Shown: positions 9,213-21,201 of the stretch, piece by piece
Layout of the letters: every line of letters begins with the position of its first letter
Numbering within the stretch: position 1 is the stretch's first letter
Assembly: GCF_943734655.1 (NCBI RefSeq)
Contig: NC_071354.1
Location: forward strand, 8,278,001 to 8,342,000
Source: Sabethes cyaneus
Taxonomy: Eukaryota > Arthropoda > Insecta > Diptera > Culicidae
DNA: 64,000 nt
Direction: 5' to 3'
Made by a program: the position numbers and the translations under genes
Notes under the pieces: model-generated
Told to the model about the DNA's origin: nothing
Databases searched by the model: none
What the model saw: the letters and a program-made list of their open reading frames with translations, nothing else

Positions 9213-11073
9213 TAGCTGACCCGACAAACTTGGTATTGCCACAAATTAACCTGTGTTGTACATAAATCATGAATCTCGGATGATCTTTGTCACAATCTCG
9301 AGTTTTGCAAGCCCCCCAGTGGGCGGCGTTTCCGACGGCGGGTCACCGGCAACACTCGCGACCGTCTCGTCCTGAATGATCTAGTGTTACTATAGATAGT
9401 TTATGTGGTCTTGTATTGACTAATGTTTTATGGAAGAGTCTCGAATTTCTCGAGTTCGATTAGTTTTTGAGTTTCGCAAAAATTTCCGTTTTATTTGTAC
9501 CACAGGGGTGAGAGGTCACTAACTATCGTAAAATAAATTCAAGACTCCAAAATCTCCCACATGCCAAATTTGGTTCCATTTGCTTGATTAGTTCTAGAGT
9601 TATGAGGAAATTTGAATTTCGTTTGTATGAGAGCCCCCCCCCCCTCTTAAAAAGGTAAGGGGTCTTAACTCATCATATAAAAAATGGTTGCCTCCAAAAA
9701 CACCCACATGCCAAATTTGGTTCCATTTGCTTGATTAGTTCTCGAGTTATGAGGAAATTTGTATTTCGTTTGTATAGGAGCCCCCCCTCTTAAAGTTGGG
9801 AGGAGTCCTAATTCACCATAGAAAATATTTTTGCCTCCAGAAACCTCCACATGCCAAATTTGGTTCTATTTGCTTGATTAGTTCTCGAGTTTTGAGGAAA
9901 TTTGAATTTCATTTGTATGGGAGCCCCCCCTCCTAAAGCGGGTAGGGGTCCCAATTCATCATAGAAAAAATTTTTGTCTCCAAAAACACCCACGTGCCAA
10001 ATTTGGTTCCATTTGCTTGATTAGTTCTTCAGTTATGAGGAAATTTGTATTTCGTTTGTATAGGAGCCCCCCCTCTTAAAGTTGGGAGGGGTCCTAATTC
10101 ACCATAGAAAATATTCTTGCTCTCGAAAACTTTCACATGCCAAATTTGGTTTCATTTGCTTGATTAGCTCTCGAGTTATGAGGAAATTTGTATTTCATTT
10201 GTATAGGAACCCCCCCCCTCCTAAAACGGGGAGGGGTACCAATTCATCATAGAAAAAATTTTTGTCTCCAAAAACACCCACGTGTCAAATTTGGTTCCAT
10301 TTGCTTGATTAGTTCTCGAGTTATGAGGAAATTTGTATTTCGTTTGTATAGGAGCCCCCCCTCCTAAAGTGGGGAGGGGTCCTTATTTACCATAGAAAAT
10401 ATTCTTGCCCTCGAAAACTCCCACATGCCAAATTTTGTTCCATTTGCTTGATTAGTTCTTCAGTTATGAGGAAATTTGTATTTCATGTGTATAGAATCCC
10501 CCCCTCCTAAAACGGGGAGGGGTACCAATTCATCATAGAAAAAATTTTTGTCTCCAAAAACACCCACATGCCAAATTTGGTTCCATTTGCTTAATTACTT
10601 CTCGAGTTATGAGGAAAATTGTGTTTCTTTGGTACAGGAGCCCCCCCCTCTTAAAGTGGGGAGGGGTCCTAATTTACTATAGAAAATATTCTTGCCCTCG
10701 AAAACCTTCACATGCCAAATTTGGTTCCATTTGCTTGATTAGTTCTCGAGTTATGAGGAAATTTGTATGGAAGCCCCCCCTTTTAAAGAGGGGAGGAGTT
10801 ATAATTCCTCTTATAAAGAGGGGAGGGGTCTCAATTTACCATAGAATAAATTCTTGTCACCGAAAACACCCACATGCCAAATTTTGTTCTATTTGCTTGA
10901 TTAGTTGTCGAGTTATGCAGAAATTTGTGTTTCATTTGCATGGGAGCCCCCCCTCTTAGTGGGGGGAGGGGTTTCTAACCATCACTAAAACCTTTCCTGG
11001 CCCCAAAAAACCTCTACATGCATATTTTCATGCCGATTGGTTCAGTAGTTTTCGGTTCTATAAGGAACATACG

Positions 11074-11111
<38 letters not shown>

Positions 11112-11137
11112 AATCCTTCTTTATAGGTATAGATATC
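9213..11137 (+). mobile_element. Dispersed element with 145-bp repeats and GACA tail, copy 1
   Basis: Begins CTAGCTGACCCGACAAACTT and ends TTTATAGGTATAGAT. A similar 5' end and a 3' end of this style occur in widespread insect non-LTR-associated repeats, but the class is not certain. The interior from about 9540 to 10990 holds ten tandem units of roughly 145 bp, each with the block ATTTGGTTCCATTTGCTTGA and a run of seven or more C. Just before the 3' end is a short (GACA)n microsatellite (11070-11110). The second copy, inverted, is at 45422-49252. No intact protein-coding frame; the two ~60-residue minus-strand frames at 9665-9993 simply translate the tandem repeat. Confidence 0.7.
9540..10990 (+). 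repeat. Ten ~145-bp tandem repeats
   Basis: The marker block TTTGGTTCCATTTGCTTGA recurs near 9567, 9716, 9861, 10006, 10147, 10292, 10432, 10577, 10720 and 10880. Units alternate slightly between a form with TTTTTGTCTCCAAAAACACC and a form with ATATTCTTGCCCTCGAAAAC, suggesting a ~290-bp dimer as the amplified unit. Confidence 0.85.
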
Positions 11138-12329
11138 CCGCATTTTGCACCTTACTGGACACCGCAGTCTAAAAGTGCGACTGGCACAAAAAGTGCGACA
11201 ATGCGAATGCTGTGAGTAAGAAAGAGAAAGACTGACAATTTCAATCTTGCTGTTTTGTTTTGTCATATACATTGGCATTAGAGAAAATAATCTGGATTAA
11301 TCCAGGTACAACTGCAAAGCACAATAAAAGGTTTCGATCTTAGTTAAATTAAGAAAAGTCATGTAATATATACAAATTAGTAGTAACTTGTACAGTGATA
11401 GATTACAATGCAAGTTATTGCGATATGTTCAAATATAGGCAGTGACTGTTAATTTGCAGTTTGCGATTAGTGATTCGCGAAATTTCCACAATTATCGAGC
11501 AAATTGTATCGGTTAGCGAATTAGCGAATTAGCGGTGCCCAACACTGCTTATTTTGCATTTTTTTCTTTTTTGTTCACCTTACGTCCTCACTTACACACG
11601 CGGATAAGACTGCGAGCCCTCAGCTGCTTGGATTGCAATGACGAGCGAGAGAAATACACACTCGCAAAAACTTGTCGCAGTGCATGAAAAAATAAGAGCG
11701 AGAGTCCGTAGGAGATACTCATGCCGGCGTGTTCGTTACAACTAAAACGCGCGTGTGAGAAAATTAGACCACACGAGTGCGGTCTTGCAACACTGGAAAT
11801 CAGTATGGGGCAGACCGGCACCTAATTTTGGCACCAGTCAGTTTACAACCGCGAAATGAAAAGCAATACTAGCTCTCACCATTCCGCTGTTTCTCACCAC
11901 TCTAAAAATTTCATTACTTTCTTCTACCGTCCCTTCGTCAATTGTAAAAGAATTACAGTTTCAAAAAATATTCTTTTTCCTTTTTCTCAAGCTGCGATTA
12001 GTTTACAAAGCACAAAAGTTATAAAAGTCTTTGCCAAGCTTCTACTAATAAAACTAAAAAAATTTTTTCAATACGGTGTGTAGTTTCTGAGGTACATAAA
12101 GCTTGAAAATCGTGGTTTTACAGGAGTGGCGTTTTATTCCAGCGAGGTTGTTCCACGCCGCAGTAGAATGCTTAGGTGTTCGATCGTTTTTCAGTCACTT
12201 CCCGTGGTCGGATCATTACAAAATTAGTATCGAAATAAGCAAAAAAGACTGCAGAATTAAAATCTGAAATAGAAAATTTGACTTTTTCAAAAATTTTGGT
12301 CGCTTATGTCTCCTTAAAAAGTAATGAAC
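11138..12329. other. Unassigned repeat-like sequence
   Basis: No gene is visible. 11460-11540 is a run of TTAGCGAATTAGCG-type short repeats. 11880-11960 resembles the outer arm of the palindrome at 8228-8643 (CATTACTTTC...CCGTCCCTTC...CAATTGTA) and is probably a relic of the same retroposon. The remainder shows nothing recognisable. Confidence 0.4.
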
Positions 12330-12351
12330 ACCGGGAAGCAAGACAGAAGTT

Positions 12352-13980
12352 GTATGTGTATGTATGTATGGGGATAGCCACCATCACCTCAAGGGTTTCC
12401 CATTGTATGCAAGTAGATTTACTGCAGAATCGAATTTATTTACTAAGTAACTTTCACGCCAATGCTGTTTGTGAAGGACCAAAAGGGGTTGGGTGGACCT
12501 GTAAGCAAAGTCGCATACAAGATTCCACGGGAATATAAGACATTCCTTCCAGCATAGATATCCGGCTACTTGATAAATAACTTCGCCGTGCAAACTTAAC
12601 TTGCGTGATGATTTGTGTGTTAGAAGGGCGCGTCAAAATCCTCTCCGACCTTATATGACTTGGGCTGGTTACCACATCCCTCATCCAGTCTTCGATTCAT
12701 TCGATACCCTGGTGCTTACAATTGTAATATATGTATCTATATATATCTATATCTATATATTATATGAGTATATTTATATGAAGAAAATATAGTGTAGCGT
12801 ATAAATAATAGTATAATCATGTGAATAATAATATTATATTAATAATAAAACATATACTGCAATTTAACCTGTTTTGAACGCTAAAAGTCAAGTTGTTTGC
12901 ACTGCTATAAGAATTTGTTTACGTGCGTATTGCGTATTGAGCAAGTCATTAAATGCATGATTTTAGAAGATATGTCAGGCCCTGCTCACAGTCCGGATAA
13001 TTCGAGGTCCGTTGCCAATCAGTACCTAATCATGCTTTTTCCACTGTTCATCCATAATCCACCTATTTTCGATGATGGAGTTCCACGATCTCTTTTAATC
13101 TCATAAACTTCCCATATGGCACATGTGTGCAAAACTCTGCATTTTTATTTCTATCTTTTGAAATCTTTAACAAATTATTCAATATCATAACTTCGTCAAC
13201 GCGACTACCGCGACTACGCGATAACTAACAGTCACTATCATCACAATAACCGCTTTATATAACTAGCTAAGCGCTCATTTATCCCCAATTCACACCACAG
13301 TATGCACTGCAGCCAAACAGAAATAATCGCACACACACTTAGCATATAGGTACACTGTTATTCGCAAAAGTCACCATCATCTAACTAGCAGCTCGCTTCG
13401 CATCAATATGCGTTCTACACAGTTCACCTAAAGAAATATGTAAACAACTGCTATCGCGATATACACCTATCACAAGCAAAAATTAGACAAGCTTCACACC
13501 AACACAGTCAACGCTTTTCTTTCATGTTTTAAAGCAAACGAATGCTAGCGCTATGCCCCTTTCCCAACATACAATCTTTCCTTTAGACAGTCACTATTCA
13601 AAATATGTTCCAAAGCAATCACTAAACGATAATACAGGTTGTCCAACCATAGTAACTAAGTAGTCTAAGTAACCGTATATTTTGAGACAATAACTTAGCT
13701 GATATTTTTCTCTTCATTTCTTTCTGCACCAAGCGCCTATCATTTTACAGCGACCGACGCCATGTTGTTGGGCAAACTCCGATTTTTCACTTCTAATAAA
13801 AACCGGGCAGCAAACACATGTACTTATGAACTTAACTAATAATTTTAAAGCTTAATCACTTTTGCCAAAAAATCACAACACATTCACGCGATACACAATT
13901 TGATTCGAACAGGTCAAAATCAGCACCATGCAACAAACAGGCAGACGTGACTATACCAGCTTACACTTCGAAGCGAACTG
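12352..13980 (-). mobile_element. Internally deleted retroposon with 22-bp target duplication
   Basis: The exact 22-bp sequence at 12330-12351 (starts ACCGGGAAGCAAG) is repeated at 13981-14002, a target duplication typical of non-LTR retrotransposition. A TGTATG-type microsatellite at the left end would be the 3' tail if the element reads on the minus strand. The opposite end then starts TCAGTTCGCTTCG, which fits the initiator-like start of many insect LINEs. No reverse transcriptase is left, so this would be a deletion derivative joining a 5' leader to a 3' end. The left third (about 12360-12730) is shared with the elements at 32338 and 54258. Confidence 0.65.
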
Positions 13981-14002
13981 ACCGGGAAGCAAGACAGAAG
14001 TT

Positions 14003-14301
14003 TGACAGAAAACGTCATGCTAAAGTTCGTTTACGTTAGGTTTTTCGATTCGCACTCAGTTGGACGCATGGTAGCAGTTTAATTGAATCTAAATTAAAGG
14101 TACATTATAAGAATGAATTCACAAAACGGGTTCACTATGTGCTGTCAACATGTTGACCCGCATTTTTGTCAATGTTGGACTACATCGTCGGCGTGGGTAA
14201 ATGGCTTCGGCGGCGTGGGAAAAAGGACCTAGGCGGTGCGCCGGTTCTAAATCATCGGCGGCGGCGGCGCGTGCAAGTGTCGGCGGCGGCGGCGCACACC
14301 T
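14003..14301. other. Unassigned sequence with CGG-rich run
   Basis: No gene. 14205-14300 contains CGGCGGCG repeats directly before the minisatellite array. Nothing else is recognised. Confidence 0.4.
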
Positions 14302-14800
14302 CTAGTCGAGCAGTCAAATAGAGTAGTCTAGTCGAGCAGTTAAATCGAGCAGTTAAGTCGAGTAGTCCAGTCGAGCAGTTAAATCGAGTAGTCGAATCAA
14401 ATGATTTAGTCAAGCGGTTAAGTCGAACAGTTGAGTCGAGCAGTCCATTCGAGCAGTTGAGTCCAAGAGTCCAGTCGAACAGTTTATTGGAGCAGTTGAG
14501 GGGAGTAGTCCAGTTGAGCAGCTGAGTCGAGCAGTGGAGTAGTTAAGTCGAGCAGTCCACTCGAGCAGTTAAATCGAGCTGTTCAGTCAAGTGGACAAGT
14601 CGATATGTCCAATCAAGCAGTTGAGTCGAGCTGCCGAATCAAACAGTTCGGTTAAGCAGTCCAGTTGAGCAATCAAATCGAGCAGTCTAATTGAGCAGTC
14701 CAGTCGAGCAGTCCAGTTGAGGAATCCAGTCGAGCAGTCCAGTCGAACAGTCTAGTCAACCAGTTGAGCAATCGAGCAGTCCAGCAGTCGACCAGTGAGG
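14302..14800 (+). repeat. GTCGAGCAGT minisatellite, array 2 (element copy B)
   Basis: Same 10-bp unit and same right flank (CAGTGAGGTGACTGAGG at about 14794) as array 1. Long stretches match array 1 unit for unit, so the two copies derive from one duplicated element and not from independent expansions. Confidence 0.88.
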
Positions 14801-15294
14801 TGACTGAGGATAGAACTCATTGCTACGATAACATGATGTCCTGTCAGGGGCCTGTTTTTAATTACCCATAAGCCTTTTATGACGTTCTGTCAGAGACCTG
14901 ATTTTCGGTACAGACATAAACCTTTTATATAAATATAAATAGATAGATTGTATCTATTATTTTCTTTCTTTTTTTTAGTCATCTTCGTTTTTTTATTCTT
15001 TTACTAGTCTTATTTAGGGGTTTGTTCTTTAGAGTGTTCTTTAGTCAGCTTCAATATTTTTTTTGTCTTCCTTCAGTTTTTTCCGTTGTGTTTGCAATTT
15101 TTTGTATTGTCCTTTTCTGGTCCTTTTTATCCTTAGTTTAGTTTTTTATTCTTAATATCCCATTCGAGTTTATTTCTCACAAGTTATGCTTCCTGAGCAC
15201 TTTTACATCTGTTGAAAACGCGCACATATTACTAAACATCTATACAAAATTTGAGTTGCTGCTTTTAAGCAGTTTTTACGTCATTGACATTTGA
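14801..15294. other. Element copy B right flank, T-rich repeat, Transib-family relic
   Basis: 14801-14930 continues copy B of the minisatellite element. 14950-15140 is TTTTAGTC-type repeat. 15160-15294 resembles both inner arms of the foldback element at 41528-42748 (CACAAGTTATGC..., ACATCTATACAAAATTTGA, GCAGTTTTTACGTCATTGAC), so a deleted relative of it lies here, truncated by the LINE that follows. Confidence 0.5.
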
Positions 15295-16880
15295 AACGTT
15301 CCTGCGGTAAACGTTCCAGAAGGACTAGTTGACCTCGACACCTTTGAAATTACCCCAATAATGGTTATGGAAGCAGCACGTAAGTTGAAGCGATCCTTCT
15401 CTGCGGGGCCCGATGGAATTCCTGCTGCTATTTTTTGCCGCTGCGCATCAGAATTATCAACGCCACTGTGTCGCATTTTCAACAAATCCTTTACGCAAGG
15501 CAAATTTCCTGTTATCTGGAAACAATCCTTCATGTTTCCCGTCCATAAGAGTGGTGATCGCCGAAATGTACGGAACTACAGAGGTATCACAAGCTTGTCT
15601 GCTGGCTCCAAGCTTTTCGAAATTATCGTAAGCAGCGAAATTCTCAATCGTACGAAGAACTATATATCCTTATACCAGCACGGGTTTATGTCTGGGCGAT
15701 CGGTCTCAACTAACCTACTCGATTTTGCTTCCACGTGCATTGTGCTACTCGAGGAAAAAGCACAAGTGGACGCAGTATACACTGACCTGAAAGCTGCATT
15801 TGACCGTATCGACCACCGTATCCTTCTACGAAAACTTCAGCGACTGGGGGCCTCACAGCGGCTATTGTTGTGGATTAGTTCATATTTGAGCGACAGAGTC
15901 TTGCAAGTTAAATTAGAATCTGCCGTATCGAGTGTGTTCGCCAATAAATCTGGTGTCCCCCAAGGAAGCAACATGGGACCTTTGCTCTTCATTATATTTT
16001 TCAACGACGTGACTACACTGCTTGAAGCCGGATGCGCACTTATCTACGCTGACGACCTTAAATTGTTTCTTCCCATGCGTTCCATCGACGATTGTCTCCG
16101 GCTGCAAGAATTACTAGACGTCTTCGTGAACTGGTGCAAGTTGAACTACTTGATTGTAAGCACAGGAAAATGAGAGGTAATCACATTTCACCGCATCCAG
16201 AGCCCAATTATCTTCGACTATAACATAGACGGGAGTACCCTCAGGAGGGTGGATCACGTTAGCGACCTCGGCATCAACTCGACTCCAAACTTACGTTTAA
16301 CCTTCACTATTCTGCTATTATTTCGAAAGCATCTGGACAGCTTGGGTTTATTGCCAAAATAGGGAGAGATTTCAAGGATCCTCACTGCCCAAAATTGTTA
16401 TACTGTGCGTTAGTCCGTCCTGTGCTTGAAAATGCAAGTATGATCTGGCAGCCCTATCGGCTCACCTGGATTTTAAGAATCGAGTGCATTCAAAGAAGAT
16501 TCATCCCTATGGCCCTAAGGGATTTGCCTTGGAGAGATCCTGATAATCTTCCGCCGTATCAAGAACAATGTCGCCTGCTAGACTTAGACACTTTGGAACG
16601 GCGCCGCAAAGTTCAACAGGCAACGCTTGTGGCAAAAATACTTAACCATGACATTGATTCACCGACCTTACTGACAAAACTAAACTTTCGTGCATCGCAA
16701 AGACATTTACGCACCACGGCGCTATTGCATACCGAGTTTCATCGAACCACGTTTGGGTACCATGAACCAATGGCTGCATGTATCCGGACATTCACGCAGG
16801 CTGAAGGACTGATCGAGTTTGGTGAATCTACCGGAAAATTTGTGCAAAAATTAAAGAGAACTGACTGGATAAAATATTAA
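15295..16880 (+). pseudogene. Jockey-like non-LTR retrotransposon ORF2 (RT), defective
   Basis: 5'-truncated reverse transcriptase gene. The frame opens at 15295 in mid-protein and contains the RT blocks in order: SAGPDGIPAAIF (block 1), FPVHKSGD..NVRNYRGI, QHGFMSGRSVSTNL, AVYTDLKAAFDRIDH (catalytic Asp), SGVPQGSNMGPLLF, and YADDLKLF (the catalytic YADD). The frame stops at TGA 16171-16173 where a Cys codon is expected, continues in the same frame, shifts frame near 16285, and resumes as LLYCALVRPVLENASMIWQPY...RIECIQRRF to 16880. That thumb/C-terminal segment is typical of Jockey/CR1-group LINEs and lacks RNase H. It cannot make a functional enzyme, but the damage is light, so the insertion is fairly young. 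Confidence 0.9.
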
Positions 16881-16965
16881 TTTGTTGACTTGTGCTATAT
16901 GTTTCATTAAGACTTAGTCAGATGAACATAGTTTATAATAAATAAATAAATAAATAAATAAAAAA
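16881..16965 (+). repeat. LINE 3' UTR and AATA tail
   Basis: Short 3' UTR ending in (AATA)n at about 16936-16962, the 3' simple-repeat tail of the LINE above. I could not identify a convincing target duplication. Confidence 0.7.
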
Positions 16966-18050
16966 GCATATTGTTGTTAGAAAAAATACCTGTAGCTTCA
17001 GTACTGAAGGAGATTCCTTGAAACAAAAGGAAGTTTTCTACTATTCTTTATATTTTCTTTTAGTCGGTTTCTAGTCTGTTTAGTCTTTTCCTAGTTTTTT
17101 TTTGTAGTTCTTTTCTACCTTTTTCCCTTTTTTTACACCATTTTTCTAGTTTCCTTCTAGTCTTTTTGCTAGTATTTTTCTAGTATTTTTCAAGTCCGTT
17201 CCTAGTCCTTTTCTAGTATTCTTCTAGAGTGAGTGTTTAGTGATAATGACTACATTTCAAATTTGTTCTGACCTTTCAACAGTCTTTTTTTAAATTTTAA
17301 ATCTTTTTTCTTGTTTTTTTTTTATTTTTTATAGCATTCTGCCACTCTTTTTGTAGTTTTCTTCTAGCCTTTTCCTAGAATATTTTTATTTTTTTTCCTA
17401 ATACTCATCTAGTTTGCTTCTAGTCTGTTCTTAGTCATTAGATAACCTTTTTTAGTTTTTGACTGGTCTTTTTTAAGTCTTTTTGTGGTGTTGTATTTGT
17501 AGTTTTTTTTAACTTTTGTTTTGGTTTTTTAGTTTTTTTAATATTATTCGCCTAGTCTTCTAGTTTTTTCTAGATTTCTTTTAGTCATTTTCTGATCTTT
17601 TTCCAGTATTTTTCGAGTTTTTTTAATCTTTTCCGTCTTTTTGAATTTTGTCGTTTTCAAGATATTCTAGTCTTTTTCTAATGCTTTTCAAGTATTCTTC
17701 TTGTCTTTTTCATTTTTCTAGTCTTCTTGTAGTCTTTCCCTAGTCTTTTTTCTAGACTTTTCTTAGTCTTCATCTAACTTTTTTATTCTTTTACCGGCCT
17801 TTTTGATAGTCTTTTTCTACGTTTTTTTTGCAATCTATTATCTAGTCCATTTCTAGTCTTTCCGTAACATTTTCACTCTTTTTTAATCTTTTCCCTTCTC
17901 GGTCTTTTTCTAGCATATTTCCTTCTCCTAGCCTTTTTCTACCATGTTTGTAGTCCTTTCGTAATGCTTTTGTAGTCCTTTTCTAGTCATTTTCAAATTT
18001 TTCAGGAAGATAACTGATACAGGGGGTAATTCCAAAAAAATCGAAAAATA
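16966..18050. repeat. TTTTCTAGTC degenerate minisatellite, 1 kb
   Basis: About 17040-17990 is a T-rich array of irregular units around TAGTCTTTTTC (10-15 bp). Divergence between units is high, so it is old. No genes on either strand. Confidence 0.8.
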
Positions 18051-18189
18051 AAGGATTTTGAGCGCCAATAGCTTAGCGGTTTCCAGATCGATTTTAAATA
18101 TTTTTACGCCAATCGATCGGAAAATCTTTTACGCATCCACACCAATAATGAAACCTATTGATTCCAAAGTAAATACTATTGAAAAATTG

Positions 18190-18560
18190 AAAATAATGAA
18201 GCACTGTCCAAGTGGAAATCCTTGCTTCGTAATTGGTTGGAAGATTCTTTACGATGATCCAAACCTATACTATTTTGATATCTGTGTTTGGGAAGTAGGC
18301 CAAAACAAGTGACAAAGCTTCCTCATTTCACCGCGATTAAACCTAGACCATTTTGATGTCCTTGATTGGGAAGTACGCCGGAAAGAGTGACAAAGCCCTC
18401 TCGTGCCAACAAATTTCTTTCGAACGCGATCAAACCTTGTCCAATTTGATGTCTGTGTTAAGGAAATGTGCCAGAAAAAATGACACAAGTCCCAACAGAT
18501 CGCAAATTCTTTACTGCGAGACTATTAAGCCTAGGCGAAGTTGATATCTGTGTTGGAAAA
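18190..18560. repeat. Tandem ~85-bp repeat, about four units
   Basis: Repeated block with TTTTGATGTC or TTTGATATCTG, GGGAAGTAGGCC, and GAGTGACAAAGC. Units start near 18237, 18330, 18420 and 18520. The short open frames over it are products of the repeat. Confidence 0.6.
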
Positions 18561-19319
18561 ATCTGTTTCAGCTGTAGTGTTCGGTTATAACACAACTCTG
18601 TATGAATACGCATGCTTGCCGTTTCATTAGAAGTGTAGTGAAAAGATGTGCTGTTGATAAAATAGGATTGAATTGGTAAAATCTCTTCAACGTGGGGAAC
18701 CATGGGTAATAAAAACAATCTTTAATTTCTGTAAGGTAGCAGGAAAGCAATAGTTTGTGTTCTTGGTTTTTATGTAAAAATATAGGCCCACCCAAGATCA
18801 GAATTCGACTAAGTCCACTCAAGATCATTTACGCTACTAAAAGCAATGCATGAAAAAACGAATTTCTGAAACATATCCGAAGGTTTGATGCATGCAAATT
18901 TCAAATTACTAACACAGTAGGGATAGGAAAACAATCATTTTGCACCATATATATTTGGATTTTATTGCCAAACCGGGTAATTTTGTAGGTCGGCTGGGCA
19001 TCGCAGAGTTTCACGAGAGGGTGATGAAGTCCATCAGAACTGGCGTGGGAAATATAAGAAAATGAATTTTTAAACATATCCGAAGGTTTGATGCAAGCAA
19101 ATTTTAAAGCCGTAAAAATAAGAATCACGTTTCAACCGCCGAACGCCCGGTTCATTCGGATGACCGTTGGTGTTGATGTCTGTGCTGGAAAAATTGTGAT
19201 CAAAATGCAGAACTTATCGCTAAGTCCCCGTGTAAAGTGTACCCTGTACAAGACGCTAATGAATCATGGAATATTACTGCCAGCAACAATCTAAATTTTA
19301 GCGAGCATCATCATTGACC
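18561..19319. other. Unassigned, with a diverged duplication
   Basis: No gene. A ~45-bp block containing ACATATCCGAAGGTTTGATG occurs at 18865 and again at 19072, and a GTTGATGTCTGTGCTGGAAA block at about 19172 is related to the 18190-18560 repeat. Confidence 0.45.
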
Positions 19320-20696
19320 CACTAAACGCCGCGGCCGTTAATTTTCCTCTCACCTGTCATTGTCCAGTCCAGTCCCATTGCAAGGCGTTTCAAATTCAAC
19401 TCAACCAAAAGTCATTTTGCATTACTATCCTCGGTTGCCGCCGCCCCGACCAGTCAGTGACAGCCAGAACGATCAAAAATTTGTCCCACTTATTAACAAC
19501 GCCTGCTCGCTCGCTTGACACGTTAGCATCCTTCGCGCCACGGTTGCTGCTGCATTAAAATCTCTTAATTATTTCCATTGTAGAAGAATTTGCTTCTTCT
19601 TAGTTCAATTTGTGTCCCCCAGCCGCAGCCCCAGCCCCAGTCCCACGCCCTCGGCATCCGTCATCGAATCGAACGGCAGTAAATACAGAATGCCGCCACA
19701 CGCATGATCTTTCACTCGAGTCGAGTTCCGTCTTTCACACACCGTTCCGTTGTCGCTTCCGCGAACAGTGACACGGCTTCGGGTCGGCGGGCATCCAAAT
19801 CGCAGCAACCGACGACGCAGGACCGACGACCGGGCGAAAAATTCTCAATTCGCTGCCCACGCAGCAGCTTCCTTCCGCCAACGTCGTCGTCGTCGGATGA
19901 TGCCGCCGATGATGGTTGGTGTGTGCCGGTGGTGTTATAAAGTGGTTTAATTTTAAAAACACTGGAGTTATATTTCACCTCATGTTTCGCTCTTTTCGCT
20001 CAAGTAGGTCCTATCTACTGTTGCAACCGGCACGGCACGGCAGTCGGCAGTGGGGCTGACTGGGGAGAAATGAAATGAGCTGCTGCTGGCTGGTGTGTTT
20101 CGGTTGATCCAGTTGTTGTTTTGCTCGAGTAACTTTTCCGATTCTCTGACACTTTCTCTGCATACCTTTGGGATGGATTTTCGAGGGGTCTTCCCTATAC
20201 TTTGTTGCGGTTTGCTCTTCCCAAGTTTTTAGTGTAATTTAGCTATTCTAAAAATAGGATCATAACCCTAAAAATAGTTTGCTTTCAGCAAGTTTTCCAT
20301 TGATAGGCCCCTCGTTCGGAAGGAATTTTTGATATAAAATACCGTTCTAATTAGATTGTTTTTATTTGCACCAAAGTGTCGTACGTACGTACGTAACAAC
20401 ATTAATTTATCTCTCTCATTTTCGCCGCCAGGTCGAAGCCGCCCAAGTTGACAGCGACTGCCACCCACCCACCCATCCACCCAGCAATCAACAACGATAG
20501 AGAGATAGATAGCTCAACCGAACCCTGTCGCCGGCACATCCAAGTAGTCCGGGGCTGCGAAAGCAAAAACATTCCAAAACACGAACGCACCATGCATGGT
20601 TGCAGTTGTTTTGGTTCGTGTTGTCGTCGTCGTCGTTGTTGTTGTTGTTGTTCTGGTTGTTGCCGTTGTTGAGTGTCCTCCGGAGTCCGGCGGAAT
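19320..20696 (+). promoter_or_regulatory. Unique GC-richer upstream and 5' UTR region of the exon
   Basis: Composition changes from AT-rich repeat to GC-richer unique sequence with trinucleotide runs. It lies directly upstream of the coding exon at 20697. A good 3' splice-site look-alike (pyrimidine tract then CGCCGCCAG) ends at 20431, so a 5' UTR intron is possible. A TCAGTGACAG motif at about 19455 fits an arthropod initiator. Neither is proven. A CGTACGTACGTACG run lies near 20380. Confidence 0.4.
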
Positions 20697-21125
20697 ATGG
20701 CGGAAGGGACTCTGCCATCTCCATCACCATCGTCACCTTCAGCAGCATCGTCAGCAACAGGGCCGTCCTCGGCGGCAGCAGCCGCAGCCGCAGCAGCAGC
20801 AGCCGCGACAGCAGCACTGCTAGACACACTTTTACTGGAGAACAATAATAGCGTCGGCGGCGGCGGTGGCAACGGGGGCATCAACAGCAGCTGCAGCAGC
20901 AGCAGCATAGCCATCAACAACAATAGCAAATTGTGTGGAATGCTCGGGATCAGCATGCCCTGTGAGGTGGCAGGACATGATTTCAGCAGCACGAGCAGCA
21001 GCAGCAGCAACGTCCGAAAAGAACTAGAATACGCCCACTCGATTGCATCCCATTACTCGGCCGCGGGGCTGGTCGTGGAAAAGGGCGACCTGAGGGAGCA
21101 TCGCGCAACGAGCTTCAAGATTGAG
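20697..21125 (+). CDS. First coding exon of an unidentified host gene
   Basis: 143 codons from ATG 20697 (AATATGG context; an in-frame TGA lies just upstream at 20670-20672) to GAG, followed at once by a strong splice donor GTAAGT at 21126. The protein begins MAEGTLPSPSPSS and is low complexity at first: Ser/Pro, then about 12 consecutive Ala, a Gly-rich run, and Ser-rich runs. The last ~35 residues are complex (KELEYAHSIASHYSAAGL, then VVEKGDLREH) and are the best evidence of real coding. This layout is common for the first exon of insect regulatory proteins. I do not recognise the family. The intron phase is 0. No convincing second exon is found in the remaining 43 kb, so the next exon may lie beyond the window or be undetectable here. 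Competing open frames on the minus strand are shadows of the trinucleotide repeats. Confidence 0.6.
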
Positions 21126-21167
21126 GTAAGTTTTTTTTCTTATTCCACATTGAATTGATTCGTAATT

Positions 21168-21201
<34 letters not shown>

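Noticed and set aside
20402..21010. 202-codon minus-strand frame over the exon
   Set aside because: Antisense of trinucleotide runs; the plus-strand frame has a better start, a complex C-terminal part and a splice donor.
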